A DNA stretch of 64,000 bases from Dama dama (taxonomy: Eukaryota; Chordata; Mammalia; Artiodactyla; Cervidae). Shown here in pieces: positions 1 to 11,439 of this stretch (position 1 is the stretch's first letter; every line of letters starts with the position of its first letter). Position numbers and translations under genes: made by a program. Location of the stretch: the NCBI RefSeq assembly GCF_033118175.1, contig NC_083710.1, forward strand, positions 35,557,501 to 35,621,500, in the 5' to 3' direction. The notes below the pieces were generated by a model. That model had not been told where the DNA came from, did not search any database, and saw only the letters and a list, made by a program, of their open reading frames with translations.

Positions 1-703
1 CCCCCCCCCACGAGCACGTGCACAACGTGTGGGCAGTGCGGGCTGCCCTTCCCCGTCGCCGTCCACCAGCAGGAGGGGAGAGGGCGCAGCAGAGTTTTAA
101 AGTGGACGGATGGCTTCTTCCCAGAGCTCCAGCGCTTATTCTTGCACCTCCCGAGGTGTCCTCTTGGCTTCCCAGAAAGGGGCGGGGCTCCTTACCTTTG
201 CTTATGCCCACTCCCTTGAAGAGCATCGTCCAGGGAAGATGAAGGCGAAGCATGCCTCCTGGCATCTGCCCCCCCCCCCTGTTCTGTCAGTATGGGGCGC
301 TGGAAACTGGCTTTGACCTCTCTGAATGTGGGGGTTCTCACGGAGACCAGGGACAACAAAGGTCCTTTATTCTCCAATGGGACACCTCTAAACCAAGGTG
401 CAGCCCTTTGCAGGAGCCTCGGGGCTCTATTCCAGAGGCAGAAGGTGGGTGGATAGTGCTAGCCCAGACAGCATTTGACTGGCAATGGGATGATGGGCAG
501 ACGCCCAGCTAGGATGGAGACGTGATCCTGAGAGACAGTTCCAGGCACTGCTCTGCAAAGAGGCTGAGTCCTTCTGGGGAGAAAAGGCAACACCACCCCC
601 CCCCCACCTCCCCTGGCACCTCCAAGCTGCTTGGGGCAGAGCTCACTGCCCCACCACCTCCCACTCCTGCGCATCACCAGGTGGTTGTGTATATTTTCTA
701 ACA
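1..703. other. No gene seen; unique sequence
   Basis: Moderately GC-rich single-copy DNA with C-runs at 1-9, about 270 and about 595-606. The open frames here are short and have no recognisable domain. Confidence 0.5.
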
Positions 704-1022
704 ACTTTTTAAAAAAATTATTTATATATTTTTGGCTGTGCTGGGTCTTCATTTCTCTGAAGGCTTTCCTCTAGTTGTGGTGACCGGGGGCTACTCTCTA
801 ATTGGGGTGCATGGGCTTCTCAGTGTTGGCTTCTTGGGCTGCAGAGCAGGGCTCTAGGGTGTTCAGCCTTCAGTAGGTGCGGCCCTGGGCTCTAGCGCAC
901 GGACTCAGGAGTTGTGGTGCATGGGCTTAGCTGCTCCGAGGCACGTGGGATCTTCCCGGATCGGGGATCAAACCCATGATTGGCAGGTGGATTCTTTACC
1001 ACCGAGCCATCAGGGAAGTCCG
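704..1022 (-). mobile_element. CHR-type SINE, long copy
   Basis: The T-rich tail (TTTTTAAAAAAATTATTTAT) is on the left and the tRNA-like head, ending ...CATCAGGGAAGTCC, on the right. The element is therefore on the minus strand. It is nearly full length and contains the long middle part usually lost from these SINEs. Confidence 0.88.
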
Positions 1023-1029
1023 GTGACTT

Positions 1030-1180
1030 AACTTTGATGGCAACTTTATGAAACAGGTATGTTCAGCCCCCTTTCACAGAGGAAACCGTGGGTTGTGGAT
1101 CTGAAGTACTTGCCCAAGGGAGTAACAGCTCTGAAGACAGGAGGTCTGAATGATTTGCCTGACTTCCAAATCATGCTTTT
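1030..1180 (+). mobile_element. MIR SINE remnant
   Basis: Holds the diverged MIR core order: AAACAGGTATG..., CACAGAGGAAACCGTGG, TACTTGCCCAAGGGAGTAACAGCTC. The rest of 1180-1600 has no feature that I recognise. Confidence 0.65.
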
Positions 1181-1605
1181 GCTGCAATTTCAGAGTTTTC
1201 TACATGCGCTCCGATACATGATGGCCTAAAGGCACCAGCTTCCTTCAGAGTCACCGGGGATGCATATCCCCTGACCCTCCCTTGCTAAGCACTCTCTAGA
1301 CAGCTTCCCAGGGACTTCTCATGACTTCTGCTTTGCTTCAGGTTGACGATACAGCTGTGTCTGCTTTTAATTGATGACCTCTGCTATCAGAGCCCGATTG
1401 TCCTCCTTGGAGTAGTATCTGGTAAAGTCACATCCATTCTCACAGGTGAACCCACTTCCGCCCCACCCTCAGTCTACCAGATCCCAGGCTCGTCAAACAG
1501 AGCACTGCCTCCCTGGTGATCAACAAGCTGGGGACACATGATAAACCTGAACTGATCAGCTGAGTCCTAGGATTTTTGCTGGAGGTAATTTGTTCCCTGG
1601 TGGTC

Positions 1606-1825
1606 TTGACTCATTGGAAAAGACCCTGATGCTGGGAAAGATAGAAGGCAGGAGGAGAAGGGGATGACAGAGGATGAGATGGTTGGATGGCATCACCGAC
1701 TCAAGGGACATGAGTTTGAGTAAACTCTGGGAGTTGGAGATGGACAGGGAGGCCTGGCATGCTGCAGTCCATAGGGTCACAAAGAGTTGTACATGACTGA
1801 GCAATTGAACTGAACTCAACTGGGC
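1606..1825 (+). mobile_element. BovB 3' end (BovA/ART2-like)
   Basis: Starts at the GACTCATTGGAAAAGACCCT block and runs to the terminal TGACTGAGCAATTGAACTGAACT. This is the standard 3' part of the ruminant RTE LINE and its SINE derivatives, 5'-truncated. Confidence 0.88.
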
Positions 1826-1874
1826 TTGCTAAGCTAGTAAGATGTGAGCCTAGAAAGTCTGGTGGTCTCCCTTG

Positions 1875-1990
1875 CTGCCGAGTATAAATAGCCTGCTCTA
1901 TGATAAGCTCCATGAGGGCAGGGCATTTTGTCTTGTTCACTGTATCCCCAGGATTTAGAACAGGGCCCCTGATGATTGCATCCTCAGGGC
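1875..1990 (-). mobile_element. L2 LINE 3' end remnant
   Basis: Contains the L2-type phrase CTCCATGAGGGCAGGGCATTTTGTC followed by a CACTGTATCCCC-like block. Old and diverged. 1990-2870 beyond it is unique and shows no gene. Confidence 0.6.
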
Positions 1991-2871
1991 CCAAGAATGA
2001 AGCCAACTCAGAGAAAAACAAGCTAAGAGAGACAGGAGTCTGATGTCCTCACCTGAGCACCTGGGTACAGCTGTGCCTGAAGGTGTTCCCTTCCCTTTGG
2101 TGCTCAAGTCTGTCTGTACTGGGCTTCTGCCACTTGTACCTGGAAGAGGCCTGACCAATATTAGCAAAGCAACTGAACTTCTCAACGAAGCTTCTGGTAA
2201 GGGCAATCACACCTGAACAGTGGCTTCCCCCAGGGCCCTACATGCTCCCTCCTTTCTCAAGTCTCTTGGCTGGAGCACTTTGATATCCTCTGTGTTATTT
2301 AAATTCTCCATGGCCCTTCAGTAGGGACTCTCTTCACAGTGGAGGCCCCAGGAGGTACTGGGGTCTAGCTGGACTCAGAGGCCGGGGTACAAGACTGCTT
2401 CTGCTTTCTGTAAACTGAGAACTGTGTTGTCCGTGCTCAGCATGGTTGGTGATGTGTGTTGTTTGCTCAGTGAGTGTTTGTTGGATGAATGAGCAGCAGG
2501 CTGTGCAGATCTCTCCTAGGTCTTGTGAGGAAACACTCCCTGGGAATGTAAATATCTGACCCCCATCTGAGTCCCTTGCCCCTTTTCCACTTCCCTGCAG
2601 GACAGATGGATTTGATGTGCCTGGGGGCAGGGGGCAGGAAGGAGACAGGTGGGTGGAGGGGCTGGATCTTGTGGGAATGCCCAGGTTGGCCCCGGTGGTC
2701 CCGCTGTCTCCTGATGGCTTCACGGTGGTTCTGCGGGGCATATCCAAGCTGACACCAGGATGCACTTTTTCCAGGATCTTGAAGCCCACCCACTTCTTCC
2801 ATCTCCAAGTCTCAGACCACCATATTTTGCAGTGGGACCACTGTACCTGCTCCCTGATTATTTCAGTGATA

Positions 2872-2899
2872 TGTGCGTGTGTGTGTGTGTGTGTGCGTG
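2872..2899. repeat. (TG)n microsatellite
   Basis: Short TG/GC dinucleotide tract. The open frames spanning it translate to runs of CV or HT and are artefacts. Confidence 0.9.
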
Positions 2900-2949
2900 C
2901 ACTAGGCAGACCTGCCATGTCTCCGAGCTGCAGGCAACTGGATGTGATG

Positions 2950-3666
2950 GACACAAATAAATATCTAACTAACCTTTCAAGAAGGATGAGAAAGCATGTG
3001 AGCAATGACAGGGAACAAGGGGAGTGGGAGCCCTGTGGGCAGGGCTGTCAGCACCCCTGGAAGGAGCGGACACTTTAGCTGAGATCAAAGGATTTGCAGA
3101 AAATGTTGAGAGAGGGAGGGATGCTGGGAAGGGTGTTAGAGCAGAGGGAACAACATGTGCAGGGCTCTGAGGTGGGAAGAGTGGTCTGGGTCTCAGAAAG
3201 AGAGAGGAGACTGTGGGAGCAGATGGGTGAGGCAGGGGAGCATGGGAGCGGGGGCAGAGATGAGCCTGGGCAGAGGTGGACCAGACTGAGTTCAGAGGGA
3301 GGCCACAGGAAGGGATTTGGAGTCCAGCGATCATGAAGTCTGGGAAGCCTTCCAGAGAGGCCCGATCTGCATCCCAGGCATGTTCTGGCAGGGGATGGAG
3401 CCCGGGAGCCTGGTGAGAAGACCGTCTCAGTGACCGGAGAGAGGCTGGTGGCTGTGAGGAGAGAGGACGAGGAACAGAGTCTGGGTACTTAGGGTAGGCG
3501 GGAATGGCAGGTGTGGTAATGGGCTGGGCGAGTGGCCTGAGATGTGGACTGCCTGGCATTACCCAGGTTGAGCAACCAGCCAGGGGGGTGGTGCTGCCTC
3601 TTGAGATGGGAAGCCTGTCTGGGGGTCCCCGTGGCTCAGAGGTGGGGTGAAGCCCTATGAGAGCTG
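2950..3666. other. No gene seen; possible old repeat
   Basis: The stretch with GCAGAGGGAACAACATGTGCAGGGC at about 3142-3166 resembles a widespread ancient mammalian repeat that I cannot assign to a family. The long minus-strand open frame over 2969-3994 has no domain and runs through a SINE. Confidence 0.4.
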
Positions 3667-3680
3667 CCCATCCTCTCTCT

Positions 3681-3902
3681 GTACGTGTGTTAAGTTGTTC
3701 CAGGTGTGTCCAACTCTTTGCGACTCTATGGACTGTAGCCCACCAGGCTCCTCTGTCCATGGGGTTCTCCAGGCAAGAATACTGGAGTGGGTTGCTGTGC
3801 CCTCCCCTATAGGATCTTCCCAACCTGGGGATCAAACCCAGGTCTCTTATGTCTCCTGCATTGGCAGCTGTGTTCTTTACCCCTAACGCCTCCTGGGAAG
3901 CC
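3681..3902 (-). mobile_element. Bov-tA SINE with target-site duplication
   Basis: Full-length ruminant tRNA-Glu-type SINE read on the minus strand (tRNA-like head at the right, ending ...TGGGAAGCCC). Flanked by the direct repeat CCCATCCTCTCTCT at 3667-3680 and 3903-3916. Confidence 0.93.
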
Positions 3903-4122
3903 CCCATCCTCTCTCTACACCCCCCAATCCCCTCCGGATTCTCCTTTCCCGCCAGAGGTCTTGGCCTGGCTTCTCCCTCTGCCCTGAGATCCATAGGCCT
4001 AAACCCTCATCTCCTTCAGGACTTTGCTCAGGCCCCAGGTATTCAGAGAGGTTCCCCATGCATCCTCAGAACTTAGCAGTCTATGATTTTCCCCACTGCA
4101 CCCATCACCATCTGTAGTAGAT

Positions 4123-4332
4123 ACAGCTAACTTTTTTTGGAGTATAGTTGATTTACAGTGTAGTGTTAATTTCTGCGGTATAGCAAAGTGACTCAGTTAT
4201 ACATGTGCATATGCACTCTTTTTCATATTCTTTTCCATTATGGTTTATCACAGGATGTTGAATATAGTCCCCTGTGCTAGACAGTAGGACCTTGTTGTTT
4301 CTCCATCCTGTATGTAATAGTTTGCATCTGCT
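4123..4332 (-). mobile_element. L1 3' end, first half
   Basis: Minus-strand L1 3' region starting GGAGTATAGTTGATTTACAG and running to TTTGCATCTGCT. The L1 resumes at 4885 after a BovB insertion. Confidence 0.9.
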
Positions 4333-4884
4333 ACGCTTACTCCAGATGGAAGAAAAGTTATGACCAACCTAGATAGCATATTAAAAAGCAGAGACATTAC
4401 TTTGCCAACAAATGTCCATCTGGTCAAGGCTATGGTTTTTCCAGTGGCCATTTATGGATGTGAGAGTTGGACTGTGAAGAAAGCTGAGCACTGAAAAATT
4501 GATGCTTTTGAACTGTGGTGTTGGAGAAGACTCTTGAGAGTCCCTTGGACTGTAAGGAGATCCAACCAGTCCATCCTGGAGGAGATCAGTCCTGGGTGTT
4601 CATTGGAAGGACTGATGCTAAAGCTGAAACTCCAGTACTTTGGCCACCTCATGTGAAGAGTTGACTCATTGGAAAAGACCCTGATGCTGGGAGGGATTGG
4701 GGGCAGGAGGAGAAGGGGACGACAGAGGATGAGATGGCTGGTTGGCATCACCGACTCGATGGGCATGAGTTTGAGTAAACTCCGGGAGTTGGTGATGGAC
4801 AGGGAGGCCTGGCGTGCTGTGATTCATGGGGTTGCAAAGAGTCGGACACGACTGAGCGACTGAACTGAACTGAACTGAACTGAA
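4333..4884 (+). mobile_element. BovB 3' region nested in L1
   Basis: Roughly 550 bases of the BovB C-terminal coding part and 3' end, plus strand, ending in (ACTGA)n. Recognisable peptide remnants include SWTVKKAEH-like and MSLSKLRELVMDREAW. Stops and frame changes make it dead. Confidence 0.9.
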
Positions 4885-5440
4885 TCCCAACCTCCCAATC
4901 TATCCCCTCCATACACTGACCCTCTCCCATGGCAGCCTCAAGTCTGTTCTCTATGTCTGTGAGTCTGTTTCTGTTTCATAGATATGCTTATATGTGTTGT
5001 ATTTGCGTTTCCATGTGGATGTGATATCATATGATATTTATCTTTCTATGACTTACTTCACTTAGTATGATAATCTCCAGGTCCATATATGTTGCTTCAG
5101 ATGATATTATTTTGTTCTTTTTTATGGCTGAGTAGTATTCCATTGTGTGTGTGTACCACATCTTTATCCATTCATCCATCGAAGGACATTTAGATTGTTT
5201 CCATGTCTTGGCTATTGTAAATAGTGCTGCTGTGAACACAGGGGTGGGTATATCTTTTCAAATTAGTTTTGTCTGGATATATGCCCAGGTGTGGGATTGC
5301 AGAATCCTACTGTAACTCTATTTTTAATTTCTTGAGGAACCTCCTTGCTTTTCTCCATAGTCTTGCACCACCTTCTCTTCCCACCAACAGTGTAGGAGGG
5401 TTCCCTTTTCTCCACACCCTCTCTCGCATTCAGACAACTT
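4885..5440 (-). mobile_element. L1 3' end, second half
   Basis: Continues the L1 interrupted at 4332, from the AACCTCCCAATCTATCCC block through the ORF2 end (GGCTGAGTAGTATTCCATTG, AACCTCCTTGC, CACCAACAGTGTAGGAGGG). Confidence 0.9.
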
Positions 5441-5449
5441 ATTTTTTTG

Positions 5450-5600
5450 TGTTTATTGTTTATTGCCCATCTTCCTGCACTAGAACAAGAACTCCAGGAG
5501 GGCAGGAGTGTTGTCTGTCTTGTTCACTGTGGTAACCTGAGCGCTGGGAACAATGCCTGACAAATAACTGGCTCGGGGTTTGTTGAATGAATAATGACTC
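5450..5600 (-). mobile_element. L2 LINE 3' end remnant
   Basis: Shows AACTCCAGGAGGGCAGGAGTG, CTTGTTCACTGT and GGTTTGTTGAATGAATAA in L2 order. 5600-6197 after it is unique and moderately GC-rich, with no gene seen. Confidence 0.65.
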
Positions 5601-6197
5601 ACTTTGGAACATGAAGGCTTTTAAAATCAGGGGGCTGAAAAGAGTGTAAAGAAAGGAGAAAGTTCCAGGATGGGAGGAGGGCTGGCTAAGCAGAGGAGAG
5701 TCAGCCACGGAGACAGGGAGGGGTCGCCCACTGGGTCAGGGGACACCAGGAGTGAAGGTCGTCATGGAGACTCAGCCCCTCCGTCTGTTCCCTGCCAGGA
5801 CCATCCTTCACGTTCTCAGGTCGCGGGTTAGTCCGACACCGTGTGGCTTCTTGTCGACTCAGTGATGCCAGTCTCCTGCGTGTGGCATCCGGCTTCTCTC
5901 TCGGGCCGTGTTTCTCCTTGCTTCTCTGCCTCCAACCCCAGTGTCCCACAGCCCGAGGGTGTTCTTTGGCCTGTCCTCATGCTAAGCCACCTGTCATTTC
6001 CTGCAAGTGCCAATCTCTTCTGGCGCCGTGGACTCGTCCACTCGTCCCTCTTCCCGGGACTCCCCATCCTGGGTACCAAAGCACTTTCCCTGCTGAGTGC
6101 TGAACCCTGTCCAGACTGCAGTGGAGATGAGGCTTCCTCCTGTGGGTGCTGGCCCGGAACGTCCACGACTGGGCCAGGGACCCCTCCAGTGCCTGCA

Positions 6198-6292
6198 TGC
6201 GTGTGTGTGCATGTATGCGATATGTGATGTGTGTATATGTGTGTGAGGTGTGTCTGTGTGTGTGGTATGTGTCTAGTGTGATGTGTATGTAC
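6198..6292. repeat. Degenerate TG/TATG microsatellite
   Basis: About 95 bases of interrupted TG-rich repeat. Cysteine- or threonine/histidine-rich open frames over it are artefacts. Confidence 0.85.
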
Positions 6293-6342
6293 ACACTCCT
6301 AGTTCTTCGCCCATCACAGCACTTTGTGATATAACTTACTAA

Positions 6343-6572
6343 CTTGGCCACCTGATGTGAAGAGCTGACTCATTGGAAAAGACCCTGATGCTGGGAAAGA
6401 TGGAGAGCAGGAGGAGAAGGGGGTGACAGAGGATGAGATGGTTGTATGGCATCACTGACTTGATGGACATGAATTTGAGCAAGCTCCAGGAGATGGTGAA
6501 GGATGGGGAAGTCTGCAGTCCATGGTGTTGCAAAGAGTCAGACACGACTTAGCGACTAAACACCACCACCTG
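6343..6572 (+). mobile_element. BovB 3' end (BovA-like)
   Basis: Starts TTGGCCACCTGATGTGAAGAG and ends with GTCAGACACGACTTAGCGACT plus (CAC)n. Typical 5'-truncated copy. 6572-6784 beyond it is unique. Confidence 0.88.
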
Positions 6573-6784
6573 TTAACAACGTGCCGGGCTTGATTCTAAG
6601 TGTGTTGGTGTGTCCCTCTTCCCACTGAGTAAGGTGGTGCCCCTTTCCTTGTCTCATAGATAAACCGGGTCCACTCCCCACAGGAGGTGGATGAGGTGCA
6701 GAGCCCGAGGTGGTCTGACCCGAGCCCACATTCTCCATCCGCAGGTGCATCACCCCCTCCAGATGCCTGCTCTTTCTTGCTGAC

Positions 6785-6950
6785 TAAGCTTTCTTAGCCA
6801 GAGGCAACTTTGCTCCCAAGGGACATTTGGCCACGTCTGGAGGCATTCTGATGGGTCACAACTCAGGGAGGAGGCGCTGTGGTGTCTGGGGGTGGAGGTT
6901 GGGGTGCTGCGGAGAGTCCTGCAGTGTGCAGGGCAGCCCCCAACCACTGT
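6785..6950 (+). mobile_element. MER20 (hAT-Charlie) remnant
   Basis: Matches the MER20 order GGGACATTTGGCCACGTCTGGAGG, GGGTCACAACT, then GTGCAGGGCAGCCCCCAACCA. The interior is partly lost. A fuller copy lies at 21886-22105. Confidence 0.7.
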
Positions 6951-7109
6951 GCTTACAGGGCTGAGGTCGCGATCCCCCCAGAGGGCTTGAGCTCCCCTCC
7001 CTGGTTCTCCCCATGGCCTCCGTGGGCTCCAAGCACTGGGAGCTCTTCATCTCCCCGTTCTCTGTCATTTTCTCTTCCTTGCTCAGTCCAGAGTCCCCAG
7101 ACTGACCTT

Positions 7110-7745
7110 TCTCATGACTCTCAAATTGGCATCTCACGTTCCTTACAGCCAATCAGCTCAGCTTCCAAAACACGTCTGAGCCACTGCTGCTCACACCCCC
7201 ACGGCCAGCACAGACCAAGCCTCCCCCACTCCCCAGTGGGTCAGCTATCTCCCCGTCACACTCCCCCACTCAGTTCAGTCTATATTTTGCAGCCAGAGCC
7301 TCCTGTCTGATGCCTGATCCAGATGTGTCCCTGCTTAACCCTCTACAGCTTCCTGTTCTGTAGGCAGGAGCTCCAGTCCTTCCCACGGCCCAGGAGACAC
7401 TGTGTCCTCTGCCTGGCAGACGCCTGCAGTCACAGTTGGTCTACCTCCTGCTGGCCTTCTTCCTGCCCGTTGTGTTTTCTAGCCCCGAGGCCTGTCCTTC
7501 TCATTATTCAGGTCCCAGCTCAGACTCCTGAGCTGCATCTGCACCCAGAGCCTCCCCCATGTCCTCCCCCACGGAGGAGTCTCCTTGTTTGTGCCTGTTC
7601 GCACGTTCAGTGCCCACTGCTACCCTGGAGCATGAGCGACCAAGGGCAGGGCTCTGCTTGTCTGGTTTTCTGTTGACTACTCAGCACCCTGTGTGGCGCC
7701 CAGCACACTACAAGTATCTGTAGGAATGATGTTGGACTGGAAGTT
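7110..7745 (-). mobile_element. L2 LINE remnant
   Basis: Contains ATTCAGGTCCCAGCTCAGA, ACGGAGGAGTCTCC and the end block AAGGGCAGGGCTCTGC...GTGTGGCGCCCAGCAC, all typical of the antisense L2 3' end. Boundaries are vague. Confidence 0.6.
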
Positions 7746-8337
7746 GTAGCAGGAGGCGAGTTTGTCCCTGTGAACAACTACGTTCCTTCTCTTACCAGCT
7801 CACTCTCATCCTAGAGTCTCTCTTCCCTTTTTGTCCTTATTTCCTTTCCTTTCTGCTGACGGAGCTGTGAATGCCTGTGCCAGCTGCCTACTCAGCCTCT
7901 CCACTCAGACATTTGATGGGTTTTGCCAATGTAACTTGGCCAAAGCAGAGCCCTTGGAAGACAGACCCCCCTCCGTCCTTCACCACCCTGACCTACCTCT
8001 CCCCTGTCTTCTCCAGCTCAGGAGGTGATGGGACCTTTCATCCAGCGGCTCAGTCCAGAAATACATTCATCACTCAGTATTCTGTGGCTGTTCTCACATC
8101 TAACCCAACAGCCAGTACTGTCTTCACACTCCAAGCACATCCTGTCACTGCACTGCCCACCTTCACAGCCCTCTCTGGCCCCTCTACCTTGAGCTCTGCC
8201 CCACAATACCAACATCACCCACCCCCTAACTGGTCACCCTCCTTCTAATCTAGTTGTCCTACACCCTGTCCTCAGAGAAGCCTTTCAGAAACACGAACCA
8301 GATGATTTCACTCCCTTGCTAAGAACAAACCAATGGA
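7746..8337. other. No gene seen; unique sequence
   Basis: C/T-rich single-copy DNA, perhaps further diverged L2 at 8130-8330 (CACTGCCCACCTTCACAGCCC). No coding signal. Confidence 0.4.
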
Positions 8338-8457
8338 GACTTCCCTGGCGGTCCAGTGGTTAAGAGTCCATGCTTCCAATGCACGGGGCACTGGTTCAAT
8401 CCCTGGTTGGGGAATTAAGATCCCACATGCCTAAAGGCAAAAAATAAATAGATAAAA
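8338..8457 (+). mobile_element. CHR-type SINE, short copy
   Basis: Head GACTTCCCTGGCGGTCCAGTGG, then GGTTCAATCCCTGGTTGGGG and an AAAAAATAAATAGATAAAA tail. It abuts the BovB copy to its right with no spacer. Confidence 0.9.
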
Positions 8458-9816
8458 GATCATCAGAGATCCATGAAGGACAAAAGGGAAGGATATGCTC
8501 AACCAAATGCAGAGTTCCAGAGAATAGAGAGACAAGAAGGCCTTCTTCAATGAACAATGCAAAGAAGTAGAGGAAAACAATAGAATGGGAAAGACTAGAG
8601 ATTTCCTCAAGAAAATTAGAGAGATCAAGGGAACATTTCATGCCAAGATGGGCATGATTAAGGACAGAAATGGTAAAGACCTAACAGAAGCAGAGGAGAT
8701 TAAAATGAAGTGGCAAGAATACACAGAAAAGCTATACAAAAAAGGTCTTAATGACCCAGATAACCAACCTTGATAGTGTGGTCACTCACCTTGAGCCAGA
8801 CATCCTGGAGTGTAAAGTCAAGTGGGCCTTAGGAAGCTTTGCTACAAAGAGAACTAGTGGAGGAGATGGAATTCTAGCTAAGCTATTTCAAATCCTAAAG
8901 GATGATGTTGTCAAAGTGTTGCACTCAATATGCCAGCAAACTTGAAAGCTCAACAGTGGCCACCGGACTGGAAAAAGTCAGTTTTCATTCCAATCCCAAA
9001 GAAGGGCAGTGCCAAAGAATGTTCAAACTACTGGACAATTGTGTTCATTTTGCATGCTAGGAAGGTTATGCTCAAAATCCTTCAAGCTAGGCTTCAGCAG
9101 TATGTGAACCAAGAAATTGCAAATGCACAAGGTGGATTTAGAAAATGCAGAGAAACCAGAAATCAAATTGCCAACATTTGTTGGATAATAGAGGAAGTAA
9201 GGGATTCCAGAAAAAAATCTGCTTCATTGACTATGCTAAAGCTTTTAACTGTTGTGGATCACAACAAACTGTGGAAGATTCTTAAAGAAGTGGGACTAGC
9301 AGACCACCTTACCTATCTCCTGAGAAACCTGTATGTGGGTCAAGAAGAAACAGAACCTTATATGAAACAACTGTATTAGTGTTTTTTCTAATAGTCATGT
9401 ACAGATGTGAGAGCTAGACCATAAGGAAGTCTGAGCTCTGAAGAATTGATGCTTTTGAACTGTGGTGCTGGAGAAGACTCTTGAGAGTCCCTTCGACAGC
9501 AAGGAGATCAAACCAGTCAATCCTAAAGGAGATCAACCCTGAATAGTCACTTGGAAGGACTGATATTGAAACTCCAATACTTTGTCGACCTGATGTGAAG
9601 AGCCAAATCTTTGGAAAAGACCCTGATGCTGGGAAAGATTGAAGGCAGGAGGAGAAGGGTACAACAGAGAATGAGACGGTTGGATGGCATTACTGACTCA
9701 ATGGACATGAGTTTGAGGAAACTCCAGGAGATAGTGAAGGACTGGGAAGTCTGGTGTGCTGCCGTCCATGGGGTCACCAAGAGTTGGACATGACTTAGCA
9801 ACTGAACAACAACAAC
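8458..9816 (+). mobile_element. BovB LINE fragment with internal deletion
   Basis: About 1.36 kb of BovB on the plus strand. Reverse-transcriptase peptide remnants appear in several frames (IPIPKKGSAKECSNYW and NQIANICWIIEEV near 8985-9190). The copy jumps at about 9380-9390 from the middle of the RT domain straight to the C-terminal part. About 0.5 kb, including the catalytic YADD segment, is therefore missing relative to the copy at 12430-14127. It ends ACTGAACAACAACAAC. Dead copy. Confidence 0.9.
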
Positions 9817-9959
9817 ATCATAGACCAAAGAAAGAATAAGAGAAATAAATTTTAAAAATAAAATCTAACTCTCTTTCGTGAACCCTTAAGTCTCCTTGTC
9901 ATGTGACCTCATCTTGCTTTTCCAGTTGGAGCCCTTCTATGCCCCTTGCTAGATGAACC

Positions 9960-10335
9960 TTCTTTCTCTACCTGGCACTGCTCAAGTCTCTCTCTGCCCC
10001 AGGGCCTTTGCACACTCTGGGCTTTCCACGTGGAATGTCCCTCTTCCAGCTCTTGCCACCTCCATCTCCTGCTCATTATTCAAGTTTCCAGTGGACGTTC
10101 CTTCTTGGCAAAGTCTCCTCTGACCAGTCTACTGAAAATGGCTCCTCCGTAACTCCCATATTCTTTGTAACATACCCATTTCTGTATCTTGTTTATTTAT
10201 TGCTTTGGGGGCTTCTTTCACCCACTGGTTTGAAAGCAGTGACCTTGTCCATTCTGGTTACTGATGTATCTTTAAAACCACTGGTCTGTTGCATTGAAGT
10301 TAACATGGTAGAGTGTGTTTGGTGAATGTGTGTGG
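9960..10335 (-). mobile_element. L2 LINE remnant
   Basis: Shows the typical antisense L2 series: CAGGGCCTTTGCACACTC, CCACGTGGAATGTCCCTC, CTCATTATTCAAGTTTCCAG, AAGTCTCCTCTGACCA and a GTTTATTTATTGC end block. Confidence 0.8.
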
Positions 10336-10404
10336 ATTTAAAAGGTTTTAGGGCTGAGATACAGGCCCAGACAGTTGTGTTTGCTTTTCAATGGGCACAT
10401 TTGA

Positions 10405-10620
10405 GTGCTTCCCTGGTGGCTCAGTGGTAAAGAATCTGCCTGCCAATGCAGGAGAAGCAGGTTCGGGGGTTTGATCCCTGGGTCGGGAAGATCCCCTGGA
10501 GAAGGAAATGGCAACCCACTCAAGTATTCTTCCCTGGGAAATCCCATGGACAGAGGAGCCTGGTGGGCTACAGTCCATGGGGTTGCAGAGAGTTGGACGT
10601 GACTGAGCAACTAACACTAA
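10405..10620 (+). mobile_element. Bov-tA SINE with target-site duplication
   Basis: Plus-strand copy with a clear tRNA-like head (CTTCCCTGGTGGCTCAGTGG) and an end at GACTGAGCAACTAACACTAA. Flanked by the direct repeat CACATTTGAG at 10395-10404 and 10621-10630. Confidence 0.95.
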
Positions 10621-10904
10621 CACATTTGAGGAACTTTTTCCATTAAAGAGACTGAAGCTATTCAAACTCCCCTGAAGATCCGGGGTTTCACTGTTTACAA
10701 AGCAGGCGCACATGATTTCCCCTGTGGTGATGGGGGATTCATTTAATGAGTGTTCTTTGCACTTTCCTGTGTGCCAGTCCCTTGCCAATGGGGTTTGGGG
10801 TGGCCCTCATGCTCATCCTCCATGGGGCCGCTGCCTGGATTCTCCAGAGTGGGCTCCCAAGAACTGTGGTTGAGGTGGACACAGACTCAGACCTAGGGCC
10901 CCCA

Positions 10905-11030
10905 TCTGTGTCCTGACTCTTAACAGCTCTGGGCTGTGTGATGGCCTGAGGCAAGTTGCTCAGCTTCTCTGAACTGAAGCTTATGTGTGAAACAGAGATA
11001 ATAGTAGTAAAGAGCTTGAAGGATTAAGGA
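10905..11030 (+). mobile_element. MIR SINE remnant
   Basis: Shows GGCAAGTTGCTCAGCTTCTCTG, a degenerate TGTGTGAAACAGAGATAATAG and AAGGATTAAGGATTCAAC, the conserved 3' part of MIR. Confidence 0.75.
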
Positions 11031-11439
11031 TTCAACCCCTTTCTCCTCCTGGCTGCACCGCCCATGCTCCCCGGTCTCTGGAACTCTCTCCCGCCTCCCA
11101 CAGCCAAGCCTGGTCTAGCGCTGGCCCAGGGAAGCTCGGTTCTGAGATCCTGCCTTACTGGCAGGTGCTTGTCCACTGTGCTCATTTCTGGTACCTTGTC
11201 CAGGCTGGCCATGTAGGCTGGCGTTGTCCTGCAGGAACGTTTGCATGTACCAGGGCTCCAGGCTTTGACTTGAAAGAGCAGGTCTTTCACGGAAGAACCT
11301 AGCTCTGCAACAGGCAGATGAGAGAGAACTTTCTGGACAGAGTGAAGGGGCCCTTTGCTGGGACCCTCAGGTCACATGGGAGGTGATTTTGTTTTTGTCC
11401 AGGTTTGTACCTGCAAGAACGGCAAGAACAGTCTTGACA

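Noticed and set aside
2969..3994. 341-codon minus-strand open frame
   Set aside because: It reads through a Bov-tA SINE (PLQYSCLENPMDRGAWWATVHRV is a typical SINE translation) and has no domain on either side.
2872..6292. CRISPR-like spaced repeats
   Set aside because: Regularly spaced direct repeats are absent. The recurring motifs are SINE copies and TG tracts, and the DNA is mammalian.
10405..10620. tRNA gene in the Bov-tA head
   Set aside because: The tRNA-like part has diverged boxes and is the SINE promoter, repeated over 15 times in the window. Not a functional tRNA gene.
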